DNA from: an uncultured Clostridia bacterium
GTDB lineage: Bacteria; Bacillota; Clostridia; Peptostreptococcales; Anaerovoracaceae
DNA: 64,000 nt
Assembly (NCBI GenBank): GCA_944383465.1
Contig: CALWPQ010000025.1
Coordinates: forward strand, 62,001-126,000
Direction of reading: 5' to 3'
Both the position numbers and the translations under genes were made by a program. This document shows, in pieces, positions 8,901 to 16,364 of the stretch. The first letter of the stretch is position 1. Each line of letters begins with the position of its first letter. The notes under the pieces were generated by a model. That model had not been told where the DNA came from and made no database searches. It saw only the letters and a program-made list of their open reading frames with translations.

Positions 8901-9316
8901 TTACTATTCTTTACAGACTGGAAAATCAGCCGACGGGCACAGAAGCGGCGGCTTTCAGCGATGTAAGAGCCGGTCAGTATTATGCAGATGCAATCGCGTG
9001 GGCTAATGCAAACGGTATTGTAACAGGCTACGGCAACGGACTCTTCGGACCGAACGACGCGATTACTCGTGAGCAGATGGTGGCTATTCTTTACAGGTAC
9101 GCACAGTACAAGGAATATGATGTATCGGCTTCGGCTGAGCTTACAGCTTTCAGCGATGCGGCAAGCGTAAGCGGATACGCAGTTGATGCTATGAAATGGG
9201 CAAATGCGGCAGGACTTATTAACGGAGTTACAAGCAGCAAGCTCGCACCTGGAAACAGTGCGGCAAGAGCACAGGTGGCTTCGATACTTATGAGATTCTG
9301 TGAGAATATTAAATAA
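5945..9316 (+). CDS. secreted Xaa-Pro dipeptidyl-peptidase (S15/CocE) with SLH anchor
   Basis: This 1123-residue surface enzyme would remove Xaa-Pro dipeptides from peptides outside the cell. It starts at TTG 5945. A signal peptide occupies residues 1-25, followed by a low-complexity acidic, Ala/Pro-rich stretch to about residue 165. The alpha/beta-hydrolase core carries GMTGRSYAGT with nucleophile S472, HGLNDTNV with D599, and GTHLTP with the likely catalytic H630. A C-terminal S15-type beta domain follows, then a Gly/Ser linker. Three SLH repeats (about 941-1123), beginning SFRDVNTGNWYYSAVEY, would bind cell-wall polymer. PepX enzymes are usually cytoplasmic, so secretion and anchoring are noteworthy. 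CocE-type esterase activity is the alternative. A hairpin terminator follows. Confidence 0.85.
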   Translation: MRKKVLTLVLAFVMLLGPVIPASASEVPEVYGDVADIIAEYDGDDIVTTDVLDELYALIGDAYEADRETVSGGAAESETEPEQVNAATDLAADFSTAGAGPEELNVPSGAAVVIDAAGGGSGGNEPTNAENPVEQTNPVNPENLPVSEEPGEEETPAPVPAAATQQENVIFVLRFAGMNDSQLSAVSQEENSEQFAYDCEQLAESINLFKGIEYNQTEACTFAQLTAMLSNVQPLYDALHADKLQPLFINGMAQPIFPYTSGMVESDDDHNLTGTYNNADSDIIRFFVYVETNYDTDGDGALDLVKTLVQLPRAAMEGDYKAASIFEARPYITGCTDGRTPNVEGASYDIEKMYSQPDARMPEGETTTAEYAQDADINEWYYWNPYERMFDYEDLDWYDYYLSRGFAVVESGGLGTHGSDGFETCGTDLEIDAFKCVIEWLHGDRVAYTDKTNNITIDADWSNGKVGMTGRSYAGTTQFGLATTGVAGLETIVPVAGIASWYEYTNSQGTATGGVSYSDYLAYYCNGRLLDEDYETAIKEKYEAYLTQISSDQTALNGDYANAELGLDHWQIRDYTVEPLMDDWTGIHIPALIVHGLNDTNVRTKQFDLMYKSFDKAGQNVKLLLHQGTHLTPTYPGGRYEIKIDGEYYDTILNKWFSHYLYGVNNGIERMANVTVQSNVDGSWDTYSSWKTASKQIFNASDVAESATSQIIGAVTTGSGWRPTIVEPAVNGSYTFEIPEDVIIQGAVAVHIRAAATATGETPLSDMDRVTMTVELTDKNDESFDAFVPSRSYLPITTLKEKGAWMGGGVANYDLVEYAQTPATSKSIGLGYIDVFNPTAGYDSASASVRTELADGQYYDYTVYIQPTVYTLKAGHTAEVTISLSNNSGVALTVDNSATYVDIPVHSTSSNGGGHSGGSSGGNAADTQPPADNTTGSAVQTGSFRDVNTGNWYYSAVEYVAKKGIMTGISASSFGPNLDTTRGMIVTILYRLENQPTGTEAAAFSDVRAGQYYADAIAWANANGIVTGYGNGLFGPNDAITREQMVAILYRYAQYKEYDVSASAELTAFSDAASVSGYAVDAMKWANAAGLINGVTSSKLAPGNSAARAQVASILMRFCENIK

Positions 9317-9350
9317 ATCAGCTGTATTTGCTGATATATAAATCAATATG

Positions 9351-9393
9351 AAAGGGGCTGTCTCTATCTATTTTGTTTTGAGACAGCCCCTTT
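9351..9393. repeat. hairpin repeat, copy 1 (bidirectional terminator)
   Basis: AAAGGGGCTGTCTC (9351-9364) pairs perfectly with GAGACAGCCCCTTT (9380-9393) around the 15-nt loop TATCTATTTTGTTTT. It sits between the convergent SLH peptidase and sigK genes and can terminate both. Copy 2 at 31622-31664 has the same stem core, and its loop is the reverse complement of this one with one mismatch. Confidence 0.8.
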
Positions 9394-9408
9394 TATTTCC
9401 GTATGTAT

Positions 9409-10035
9409 TCAGGGACTTATTTTTGACTTGAGTTTTTGCAGAGCTTTTTTTTCTATTCTCGATACATAGGAGCGGCTGATGCCGAGCTCCTGTGCCACTT
9501 CACGCTGCGTCATACTTTCCTGATTGTATATGCCGTAGCGCCTTATTATTACAAGCTTTTCGCGCTCGTCGAGCTCTTCCTCGATAGCCTTGTAAAGAGA
9601 AGATATCTGCATTTTAAGATTTATATCATCTATTATCGCATCGGGATCAGTACCGAGTATATCGTTAAAACTTATCTCATTGCCGTCTTTATCTGTGCCA
9701 AGCGGCTCATTTAATGAGACTTCTCCTCTGTTTTTTTTGGCTGACCTTATGCTCATAAGTATTTCGTTTTCGATGCACTTGGCGGAATATGTGCCGAGCC
9801 TTGTGCTTCGCTTGCTGCTGTATGTATTTACGGCTTTTATCAATCCTATCGTACCTATTGATATCAGGTCGTCGGGGCTGCAGGTTGCCACAGTATATTT
9901 TTTCGCTATATGTGCGACAAGCCTGAGGTTGCGCTCGATGAGTACCTTTTTCGCTTCCTCGTCTCCCGTCTGATACAAGCTGAGGTAGTATTCTTCCTCT
10001 TTTTCGTTAAGAGGCATCGGAAAGGAATCGCTCAT
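9409..10035 (-). CDS. sigK: sporulation sigma factor SigK, lacking a pro-sequence
   Basis: This is the late mother-cell sigma factor for spore coat and cortex genes, 208 residues. Region 2 contains NLRLVAHIAKKY, DLISIGTIGLIKAVNTY and CIENEILMSIR. Region 4 contains MTQREVAQELGISRSYVSRIEKKALQKLK. The protein starts MSDSFPMPLNEKEEEYY, which corresponds to the mature SigK start in Bacillus. The hydrophobic pro-peptide of about 20 residues is absent, and no upstream in-frame start supplies one. The gene is uninterrupted, so there is no skin element. The start has a strong GAGGGGG ribosome-binding site. A SigE/SigK-like promoter lies upstream. The SpoIVFB-cleaved pro-form seen in Bacillus is therefore unlikely here. 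Confidence 0.9.
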   Translation of the reverse strand: MSDSFPMPLNEKEEEYYLSLYQTGDEEAKKVLIERNLRLVAHIAKKYTVATCSPDDLISIGTIGLIKAVNTYSSKRSTRLGTYSAKCIENEILMSIRSAKKNRGEVSLNEPLGTDKDGNEISFNDILGTDPDAIIDDINLKMQISSLYKAIEEELDEREKLVIIRRYGIYNQESMTQREVAQELGISRSYVSRIEKKALQKLKSKISP

Positions 10036-10061
10036 ATATGTAACCCCCTCTATATGCTTTT

Positions 10062-10090
10062 CACTATATGCAAAAAAGAGGGGGAAAGTG
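10062..10090 (-). promoter_or_regulatory. SigE/SigK-type promoter candidate for sigK
   Basis: On the minus strand CATATAGTG (10070 to 10062) resembles the CATAnnnTA -10 box of SigE/SigK promoters. CAC (10090 to 10088) lies 17 bp upstream in the place of the short AC -35 element. It lies 27 bp before the sigK start and would allow SigE control and autoregulation. Confidence 0.35.
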
Positions 10091-10134
10091 CCTGACCTGC
10101 TTTAAATAAGCCTGGACCTATTTATCGGAGACTT

Positions 10135-10296
10135 TTATCTTTCAAAAGAAAGGCAGTCTGTGCACTGGTCTACCGTAGGGTTTGCTTCGTGAGTGCCTAC
10201 AGTGATGCAGTTAAGTGTGCAGTAGTCACTGGAATCGCAGTGATGCTTGCACTGCTCAACTGTACATTTGATGCTTGAATTGATATTATTTGACAT
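10135..10296 (-). CDS. DUF1540 cysteine-rich small protein
   Basis: This 53-residue protein has nine cysteines and starts at ATG 10296 behind a perfect TAGGAGG. It reads KCTVEQCKHHCDSSDYCTLNCITVG and then VDQCTDCLSFE, matching the DUF1540 pattern of spaced cysteines ending in a C..F motif. Such proteins probably bind metal, and their function is unknown. Several are found in sporulating Firmicutes. It is transcribed divergently from radC. A 13-bp palindrome lies just upstream of the ribosome-binding site. Confidence 0.8.
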   Translation of the reverse strand: MSNNINSSIKCTVEQCKHHCDSSDYCTLNCITVGTHEANPTVDQCTDCLSFER

Positions 10297-10316
10297 TTTA
10301 ATACCTCCTAAAATTT

Positions 10317-10329
10317 TAGTACAGTACTA
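10317..10329. promoter_or_regulatory. 13-bp perfect palindrome, possible operator
   Basis: TAGTACAGTACTA is a perfect dyad of 6-bp arms around one base. It lies 21 bp upstream of the DUF1540 start codon, where it would overlap the transcription start or leader. The binding protein is not identifiable. Confidence 0.35.
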
Positions 10330-10397
10330 TTTTGTCCACGCGTGCAAAAAATATTAAAAATTTCACATAATAATTATATTCTTGAGTACTTACTCAC

Positions 10398-10426
10398 TTG
10401 TTTTCATTCTCAAAAAATGTTAAAAT
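10398..10426 (+). promoter_or_regulatory. promoter candidate for the radC-mreB operon
   Basis: TTGTTT (10398-10403) and TAAAAT (10421-10426) are separated by 17 bp. It lies about 70 bp before the radC start and could serve the radC-mreBCD-mrdA-minD run, which has no large gap. Confidence 0.45.
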
Positions 10427-10497
10427 CAACTTAACTATATCCATTAAGGAAAAATAACAAAAAGGGAAAGAGAGATTATGAGAAACAGGGGAGGAAT

Positions 10498-11178
10498 ATG
10501 GACATTAAAAAACTGCCGGGAAGCGAAAGACCCCGGGAAAAATTATTGAGACTTGGAGCGGGAGCACTCTCTGACAGAGAGCTTCTCGCAATACTTCTCG
10601 GCACTGGAACAAGAGAACTTCCGGTGCTTGAGCTTGCCGAAAAACTGCTCGACAGTGACAGAAACGGTATACTTTTTCTTGCTGACTGTGTGCCTGAAGA
10701 ACTGTGCAGTATTTCCGGCATCGGGTACGCCAAGGCCTGCAGCATTGCAGCATCAATAGAGCTGGGAAAACGAATAGCGAAAAGGCCGAAAGACGGAAGA
10801 TATATAATAGCTTATGCTGAGCAGGCAGCGAATCTTATTATGGAAGATATGAGGCATCTTAAGCGCGAAGTATTTCTTGTCATACTTTTGAGCAGTAAGG
10901 GAGAAGTAATATCGTTTGAGAAAGTTGCCGAAGGCGATATCAATACGGCGGCTGTAAAGGCTCGCGAAATATTTCAGGCAGCGGTGCGCAGAAATGCATT
11001 TTCCGTGATACTTGCACATAATCACCCGAGCGGGGATCCGGAGCCGAGCCGAGCAGACATAGAGACAACAAGTAGGCTGATAGAAGCAGGCGAGCTTCTT
11101 GGAATATATGTGGCAGATCACATTATCATAGGAAACAACAGATATTACAGTTTTAAAGAAAACAAAATTATGCAATAA
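10498..11178 (+). CDS. radC: RadC family JAB1/MPN-domain protein
   Basis: The 226-residue protein has an N-terminal helix-hairpin-helix region (about residues 8-80, with SDRELLAILLGTGTRELPV and ISGIGYAKACSI) and a C-terminal JAB/MPN metalloprotease-like domain with HNHPSGDPEPSRAD. It is named for DNA repair, but that role in E. coli was withdrawn and the true function is uncertain. Length is normal. The ATG at 10498 follows GGGGAGGA. It precedes mreB by 18 bp, the usual radC-mreB arrangement in Firmicutes, so it is probably co-transcribed with the cell-shape genes. Confidence 0.93.
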   Translation: MDIKKLPGSERPREKLLRLGAGALSDRELLAILLGTGTRELPVLELAEKLLDSDRNGILFLADCVPEELCSISGIGYAKACSIAASIELGKRIAKRPKDGRYIIAYAEQAANLIMEDMRHLKREVFLVILLSSKGEVISFEKVAEGDINTAAVKAREIFQAAVRRNAFSVILAHNHPSGDPEPSRADIETTSRLIEAGELLGIYVADHIIIGNNRYYSFKENKIMQ

Positions 11179-11196
11179 AAAAGTGGAGGAAAAATT

Positions 11197-12246
11197 ATGT
11201 TCTTTTTTTCATCGAAAGATATGGGAATAGATCTCGGAACGGCAAATACACTCATATATCTGAGCGACAAAGGCATCGTGCTTAGCGAGCCTTCAGTAAT
11301 AGCAAAGGACAACGTAACAAAAGAAGTAATTGCGGTGGGAAAAGAGGCTAAGGAAATGCTCGGAAAAGCCCCGGCAAATATATCGGTCGTAAGGCCGCTT
11401 CAGGACGGAGTTATTTCCGATTTTGATATGACCGCGGATATGCTGCGCATATTTATAATGCGCGCTATGCCTAATGCAAGAAGAGTAAATTTAAGAGTTG
11501 TTGTTGGGGTGCCTTCAGGGGTAACGGAAGTAGAAAAACGGGCAGTAGAAGACCTTGTGCATCAGCTCGGTGCCAAAGAAGTATATATACTCGATGAACC
11601 TATGGCAGCTGCCATAGGAGCAGATATCCCGGTTGACGAACCGACGGGCCATATGATAGTCGATATCGGAGGCGGTACATGCGATATAGCTGTAATAGCA
11701 ATCGGCGGCATTGTTGCCAGCACATCGCTGCGCTATGCGGGCGATAAATTTAACGACGCCATAATTCAATATATGAGAAAGACATTTAATCTGCTCATAG
11801 GTGAGCAGACAGCAGAAGAAATAAAAGTGAACATAGGCTGCGCACTTCTAAATTACGACAAGGACGGAAATGAAGATTTGCAGTATATGGATGTAAGAGG
11901 AAGAGATCTTGTGACAGGACTTCCAAAAGTGGTGCCTGTGTCGAGCAAGGACACATATTTTGCGCTCGAAGAGTCTGTAGATATGGTGGTTGAGGCCATA
12001 AAAGCAACGCTTGAAAAGACGGCGCCGGAAATCGCTGCCGATATAGCTGTAACAGGCCTTATGCTTTCTGGCGGCGGCGGTATGCTTAAAAACCTCGATA
12101 AGATAATTGCGGAAAAGACCAATATCAGGGTTGATGTTGCGGAAAACGCGTTTGAAGCTGTGGCGTTAGGCACAGGCAAGAGTCTTGCTAATATAGACAA
12201 ACTCAAGAGATACGCAAACAGTAAAGCCAGCATTAAATATAGGTAA
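11197..12246 (+). CDS. mreB: rod-shape actin homologue MreB
   Basis: This bacterial actin (349 residues) organises lateral wall synthesis with MreC, MreD, RodA and PBP2. It opens with a hydrophobic N-terminus (MFFFSS) and phosphate-1 loop DMGIDLGTANTL. VDIGGGTCDIAVI is the second phosphate loop, and LSGGGGML the adenosine-binding segment. Length is typical. GTGGAGG lies 8 bp before the ATG. It is first of an mreBCD-mrdA-minD run with gaps of about 17 bp or less. Confidence 0.96.
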   Translation: MFFFSSKDMGIDLGTANTLIYLSDKGIVLSEPSVIAKDNVTKEVIAVGKEAKEMLGKAPANISVVRPLQDGVISDFDMTADMLRIFIMRAMPNARRVNLRVVVGVPSGVTEVEKRAVEDLVHQLGAKEVYILDEPMAAAIGADIPVDEPTGHMIVDIGGGTCDIAVIAIGGIVASTSLRYAGDKFNDAIIQYMRKTFNLLIGEQTAEEIKVNIGCALLNYDKDGNEDLQYMDVRGRDLVTGLPKVVPVSSKDTYFALEESVDMVVEAIKATLEKTAPEIAADIAVTGLMLSGGGGMLKNLDKIIAEKTNIRVDVAENAFEAVALGTGKSLANIDKLKRYANSKASIKYR

Positions 12247-12263
12247 GGACGGCGGTAAAAAGG

Positions 12264-13079
12264 ATGCTGAGATGGATAAAAGAACATAAAATATTTACGG
12301 CGGCCGTAAGCATAGTAATTATTCTCGCAGTTATAATATCCGTATCGTATTTCAGAGGAAACGGTTTTTTTGGAAAAGCTGTAAATAGTGCATATACGGC
12401 TGCCTCAGAGCCTGCGTCTGATGTTACGGGAGGAATTAAATCGGGAATTAAAGGGATTTTCGGATTCAGAAGCATAATGCGTGAAAACGAAGAGTTGAAG
12501 GATGAAGTTGAGGCGCTCAAGCGCGAAATCACTGAGATAAGATTGAGCGAAAGAGAACTTGCCGAGCTGAGGGAGCTTGCAAATGCACTCAATTATACGA
12601 GCGTAGCGGAGTCGCAGAGCTATGTTACCGGCAAAATAGTATTAACCGATAGTTCAAACTACTTCAATACATTCACAATCAATGTCGGTACGGAATCGGG
12701 AATATCGGAGAATGCTGTCGTAGTATCGGGAAATGGTCTTGTGGGCAGGGTCTCGGAGACCGGAAACGGGTATTCAAAAGTGACAGCTGTAATAGATGAT
12801 AATATAAATATTTCATTTCAGGTTGAGAAAAATATGAGTATACTCGGTGTAGTATCAGGTGACGGCAATGGAAAAATAGAGGGCTATACATTCGATGGAG
12901 ATTCCGGAATAGTAGAGGGTGATGTACTCATCACTACCGGTATAGGTATGTATCCGGAAGGTATAGAAATAGGAAATGTTACAGCCGTTGACTACAACAG
13001 CGACACGCAGCTTATGTCCATAAAAGCGGAGCCTGCCGTAAACTTCAAAAACCTGAGGAAAGTGATGGTACTTATTTGA
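12264..13079 (+). CDS. mreC: rod-shape protein MreC
   Basis: This 271-residue bitopic membrane protein is the periplasmic-side scaffold of the elongasome. One membrane helix lies at about residues 9-29 (FTAAVSIVIILAVIISVSYF). A coiled coil follows at about 70-105 (ENEELKDEVEALKREI). Then come the two beta-barrel lobes typical of MreC (TGKIVLTDSSNYFNTFTINVG and VVSGNGLVGRV...). Length and order are standard. It overlaps the mreD start by one base. Confidence 0.93.
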   Translation: MLRWIKEHKIFTAAVSIVIILAVIISVSYFRGNGFFGKAVNSAYTAASEPASDVTGGIKSGIKGIFGFRSIMRENEELKDEVEALKREITEIRLSERELAELRELANALNYTSVAESQSYVTGKIVLTDSSNYFNTFTINVGTESGISENAVVVSGNGLVGRVSETGNGYSKVTAVIDDNINISFQVEKNMSILGVVSGDGNGKIEGYTFDGDSGIVEGDVLITTGIGMYPEGIEIGNVTAVDYNSDTQLMSIKAEPAVNFKNLRKVMVLI

Positions 13080-13579
13080 TGAAATACAGGTACTCCTTTC
13101 TCGTTTTTTTGGCAGCGTTTTTAGTTCAGGGCACGCTGCTCAATCTATTCTCCGTTTTTGGAGTAACACCTAATCTGATGCTATGCCTCGTAGTGATGTT
13201 TTCGCTGCTCTATGATAATCAGATGCATGGAGTAGTGTTTGGATGCATATTCGGAGTAATTGCGGATATGTGCTTTATGATGTATGCCGGAGTTTCGTCA
13301 CTCGGATATCTTGCAGTATCGCTCATCGTTATGTTTGCAGGCAAGGTGCTGAGCAGAGAAAATTTAATTACAATGCTGGTGCTGACTGTGATTTCCACGG
13401 TGCTTTTTCAGTTTTATATATGGACGATGTATTTCTTCTTCGGAAGCAATATAGAAATCACATATATGCTGCGTCAGCTTCCTCTTAATATAATTTATAA
13501 TACGGCAGTTTCCGCAATTCTTTATCAAATTTTTATAAGAAAAGTAACGCGTTTCAGAAGCGATAGATATTACAGGTAG
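13079..13579 (+). CDS. mreD: rod-shape membrane protein MreD
   Basis: This small, very hydrophobic protein of about 166 residues has five or six predicted membrane segments. It is identified mainly by position between mreC and mrdA and by the FLVQGTLLNLFSVFGVTPNLML start typical of MreD. The start is taken as ATG 13079, which overlaps the mreC stop; a TTG three bases earlier is possible. It would bridge MreC to RodA and PBP2 in the elongasome. Confidence 0.88.
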   Translation: MKYRYSFLVFLAAFLVQGTLLNLFSVFGVTPNLMLCLVVMFSLLYDNQMHGVVFGCIFGVIADMCFMMYAGVSSLGYLAVSLIVMFAGKVLSRENLITMLVLTVISTVLFQFYIWTMYFFFGSNIEITYMLRQLPLNIIYNTAVSAILYQIFIRKVTRFRSDRYYR

Positions 13580-13586
13580 TGGGAAA

Positions 13587-16352
13587 ATGAGAAAAATTTT
13601 TGAATTTAGATATTATCAGTTTTTGATAGTGGGAGCGGTGCTTATGACAGTGCTTGCCATAAGACTTTTTGTGCTGACGGTTATTGAGCACGACGAGTGG
13701 AGTGTATACGCCGATAATTTGAGCCAGAAAAAAATATACACCTCGGCTCCGCGAGGCGAAATACTCGATAGATACGGCAGAGTACTTGCAGGAAATGTGC
13801 AGACATTTCAGGTGAGCTTTGATTCCACTGGAATGGAGAGCGAGGATATAAACAATATTGCGCTGAGCGTCATAAATATCCTTGAACAAAATGGAGACGA
13901 ATATATAGACGAATTTCCTATAATAATCGAAAACGGAAGCTTTGTGTACACATATCAGAAAAATATAGACGACTGGCTGGTAAGCGAAGGAATGCCGGTT
14001 TATTACACGGCGGAAATGGCGTTTAATCAGATCAGGGAAAATCTCGAAATAGATGAGTCACTTGATGTATATGAGGCGCAGCTTGTAATGCAGAACACAT
14101 ACAATGTATATCCGCCGATCTCTGTTAAAAATATGACATTTACACAGTATAATAACCAGCAGATTTTTCTCGGGAAATACGGTATGGCAAAGGATCAGAT
14201 AGATTATGATATTTCTGCTGAAGAGGCCTTTAATAAGCTGCGCGAGCGCTTTAAAATAGGAGAAGAATACTCAGTAGCTGATGCGCGCAAGATACTTGTC
14301 GTCAGAAATGAAATTGCTGAGCTTGGATATATGATGTATATGAGTGCGACGATAGCAAATGATATTTCTCAAAACAGCATCATAATGCTCGAAGAGATGA
14401 GCGACAGTCTTCCCGGAGTATCTGTTGTGTCGGAGACGAAGAGGTACTATCCGTATGGAAATACTGCATCTCATGTGATAGGATATCTCGGTAAAATTTC
14501 GGAGGCTAACAAAGAAGAATATGTAAACGAAAAAGGATATAATCCTAACGATCTTATAGGACAAAGCGGTATAGAGAGCAGTTATGAAGAAGTGCTCCGC
14601 GGCAGTGACGGCGTAAGGACAGTGCAGGTAAATGCGAACGGCGAGCTTGTCAATGTTATAAGCGAAATAGAGGAAAAGAAGGGCGATTCCGTTTATCTGA
14701 CGATAGATGCGGAATTGCAGCAGACGGCGGAGCGCGCGCTGGAGCAGGCGCTCGAAAAGATTCAGACTGCGGGAACATTTGAGAGCAAATATGGGAATTA
14801 TAAATACGGCACAGCATACCCAAATGCCAATGTCGGCGCTGCGGTTGCAATAGAAGTGGAGACGGGTGATGTGCTTGCAATGGCAAGCTGCCCGGATTTC
14901 GATCCTAATCTCTTTGCAACAGGAATTTCAAACGAGGACTGGCAAGCTCTGCAGAGCAAGAATACGCGGGATTACCTTTCGCCGGCGCCGCTTTACAATG
15001 TAGCGACGAGGACGGCCGTGCAGCCGGGCTCGACATTTAAGATGGTTGTTGCTACGGCAGCGATGAAAAAAGGACTTTCGCCGGAGACAAAGCTTCGTGA
15101 CGGCGGCTATATTATGGTCGGCAACAGACCGTTTAACTGTCTTATTTGGACGCGAAGCCACAGCACTCATGGCGCGGTTGATCTGCGCCATGCTATAGAA
15201 GTATCGTGCAACTATTATTTCTACGACATAGGAACGGGTTTTGACTACTACACCGGAAAAAGTCTCGGCTATGATATAGATATGAACGATATAATGGAGA
15301 CTGCTAAGGAGTATGGTCTGGGACTTGCGACAGGCATAGAGATAAGCGAGACCGTAGCAGAAGTGCCTTCGGCGGAGAGAAAGATGAATTCGATGAAATC
15401 ATCGCTCAGATATTACTTGAATTCTAATGCAGAAGACCTGTTTGAAGAAGATATTTTGAATGATGACGAGGCTCTCAGTGAAAACATAGAGACGATAGTT
15501 TCATGGACGGAGGAAAATCCGACGCGTTCAGAAATCATAGAAAGACTGCCGGAATACGGCGTAAAAGAAGATATGGTCACGAGCCTTGCCGATACCTGTA
15601 AGTTTGATTACTACAATCAGGCAAAGCTGACGCGTGCCGATGATTTTAACATATCTATTGGACAGGGTGAAAATTCCTATACACCGCTGCAAATGGCAAA
15701 TTATATAGCTACGATAGGAAACGGCGGATTTCATAACGAGGTATCCGTTGTCAAGGCGATAGAAAATCACGATCCGATAGAAAAAGCGGCTCCGACAAAG
15801 GTAGATATAACGGAAGAAAATCTTGAGGCTTTGATAGATGGAATGACGCTTGTTGCGAACGGCACGTCCGGAAGCCTGCGCGGCGTATTTGGAAATTTCC
15901 CGGTCACAGTTGCCGCTAAGACGGGAACTGCGCAGAAGTCGGGCGTGATACAGCCTGCGGACGAAGTCGAATATATAAGAACGCATCTCCGCCAGCTCGA
16001 TGCAAGTCTTAGCTGGGAAGATGTTGAAACCGAAATGAACAGAATTCTTGCGGAAGAATCGGACAAATACAGGACGCAGGCGGCGGCAGTAGATCAGGCT
16101 GTTAAGAATCTTTCAGGAGGCAAAGTCAATCAGACAAAGATAAATCAGTGGAAGTCTGAATACGATAACTTTGCCTGGGTGGTGGCAATGGCCCCTGCCG
16201 ATGATTCGAAAATAGCTGTTGCTGTGCTCATATTCCAGGGCGGTACAGCGGGATACGCGGCGCCTGTCGCGCGGGAAATCATAGGTGATTATCTCAAGCT
16301 TTATGACGATAATGAAAGTGTGGAGTTGAATATAAATACTGTTGTTGAGTAG
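13587..16352 (+). CDS. mrdA: penicillin-binding protein 2 (elongasome transpeptidase)
   Basis: This 921-residue class B PBP cross-links side-wall peptidoglycan with RodA. It has one N-terminal membrane helix (about 12-32), then the dimerisation motif APRGEILDRYGRVLAGN. The transpeptidase domain has S482-T-F-K485, S540-C-N542 and K778-T-G-T. It is longer than most PBP2 proteins, which run about 600-700 residues. One extra stretch lies at about 595-660, before the last motif, and another follows the KTGT box (about 785-850). Both are acidic and helical. It starts 7 bp after mreD and is followed 12 bp later by minD. Confidence 0.93.
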   Translation: MRKIFEFRYYQFLIVGAVLMTVLAIRLFVLTVIEHDEWSVYADNLSQKKIYTSAPRGEILDRYGRVLAGNVQTFQVSFDSTGMESEDINNIALSVINILEQNGDEYIDEFPIIIENGSFVYTYQKNIDDWLVSEGMPVYYTAEMAFNQIRENLEIDESLDVYEAQLVMQNTYNVYPPISVKNMTFTQYNNQQIFLGKYGMAKDQIDYDISAEEAFNKLRERFKIGEEYSVADARKILVVRNEIAELGYMMYMSATIANDISQNSIIMLEEMSDSLPGVSVVSETKRYYPYGNTASHVIGYLGKISEANKEEYVNEKGYNPNDLIGQSGIESSYEEVLRGSDGVRTVQVNANGELVNVISEIEEKKGDSVYLTIDAELQQTAERALEQALEKIQTAGTFESKYGNYKYGTAYPNANVGAAVAIEVETGDVLAMASCPDFDPNLFATGISNEDWQALQSKNTRDYLSPAPLYNVATRTAVQPGSTFKMVVATAAMKKGLSPETKLRDGGYIMVGNRPFNCLIWTRSHSTHGAVDLRHAIEVSCNYYFYDIGTGFDYYTGKSLGYDIDMNDIMETAKEYGLGLATGIEISETVAEVPSAERKMNSMKSSLRYYLNSNAEDLFEEDILNDDEALSENIETIVSWTEENPTRSEIIERLPEYGVKEDMVTSLADTCKFDYYNQAKLTRADDFNISIGQGENSYTPLQMANYIATIGNGGFHNEVSVVKAIENHDPIEKAAPTKVDITEENLEALIDGMTLVANGTSGSLRGVFGNFPVTVAAKTGTAQKSGVIQPADEVEYIRTHLRQLDASLSWEDVETEMNRILAEESDKYRTQAAAVDQAVKNLSGGKVNQTKINQWKSEYDNFAWVVAMAPADDSKIAVAVLIFQGGTAGYAAPVAREIIGDYLKLYDDNESVELNINTVVE

Positions 16353-16364
16353 GAGACGGACAAG

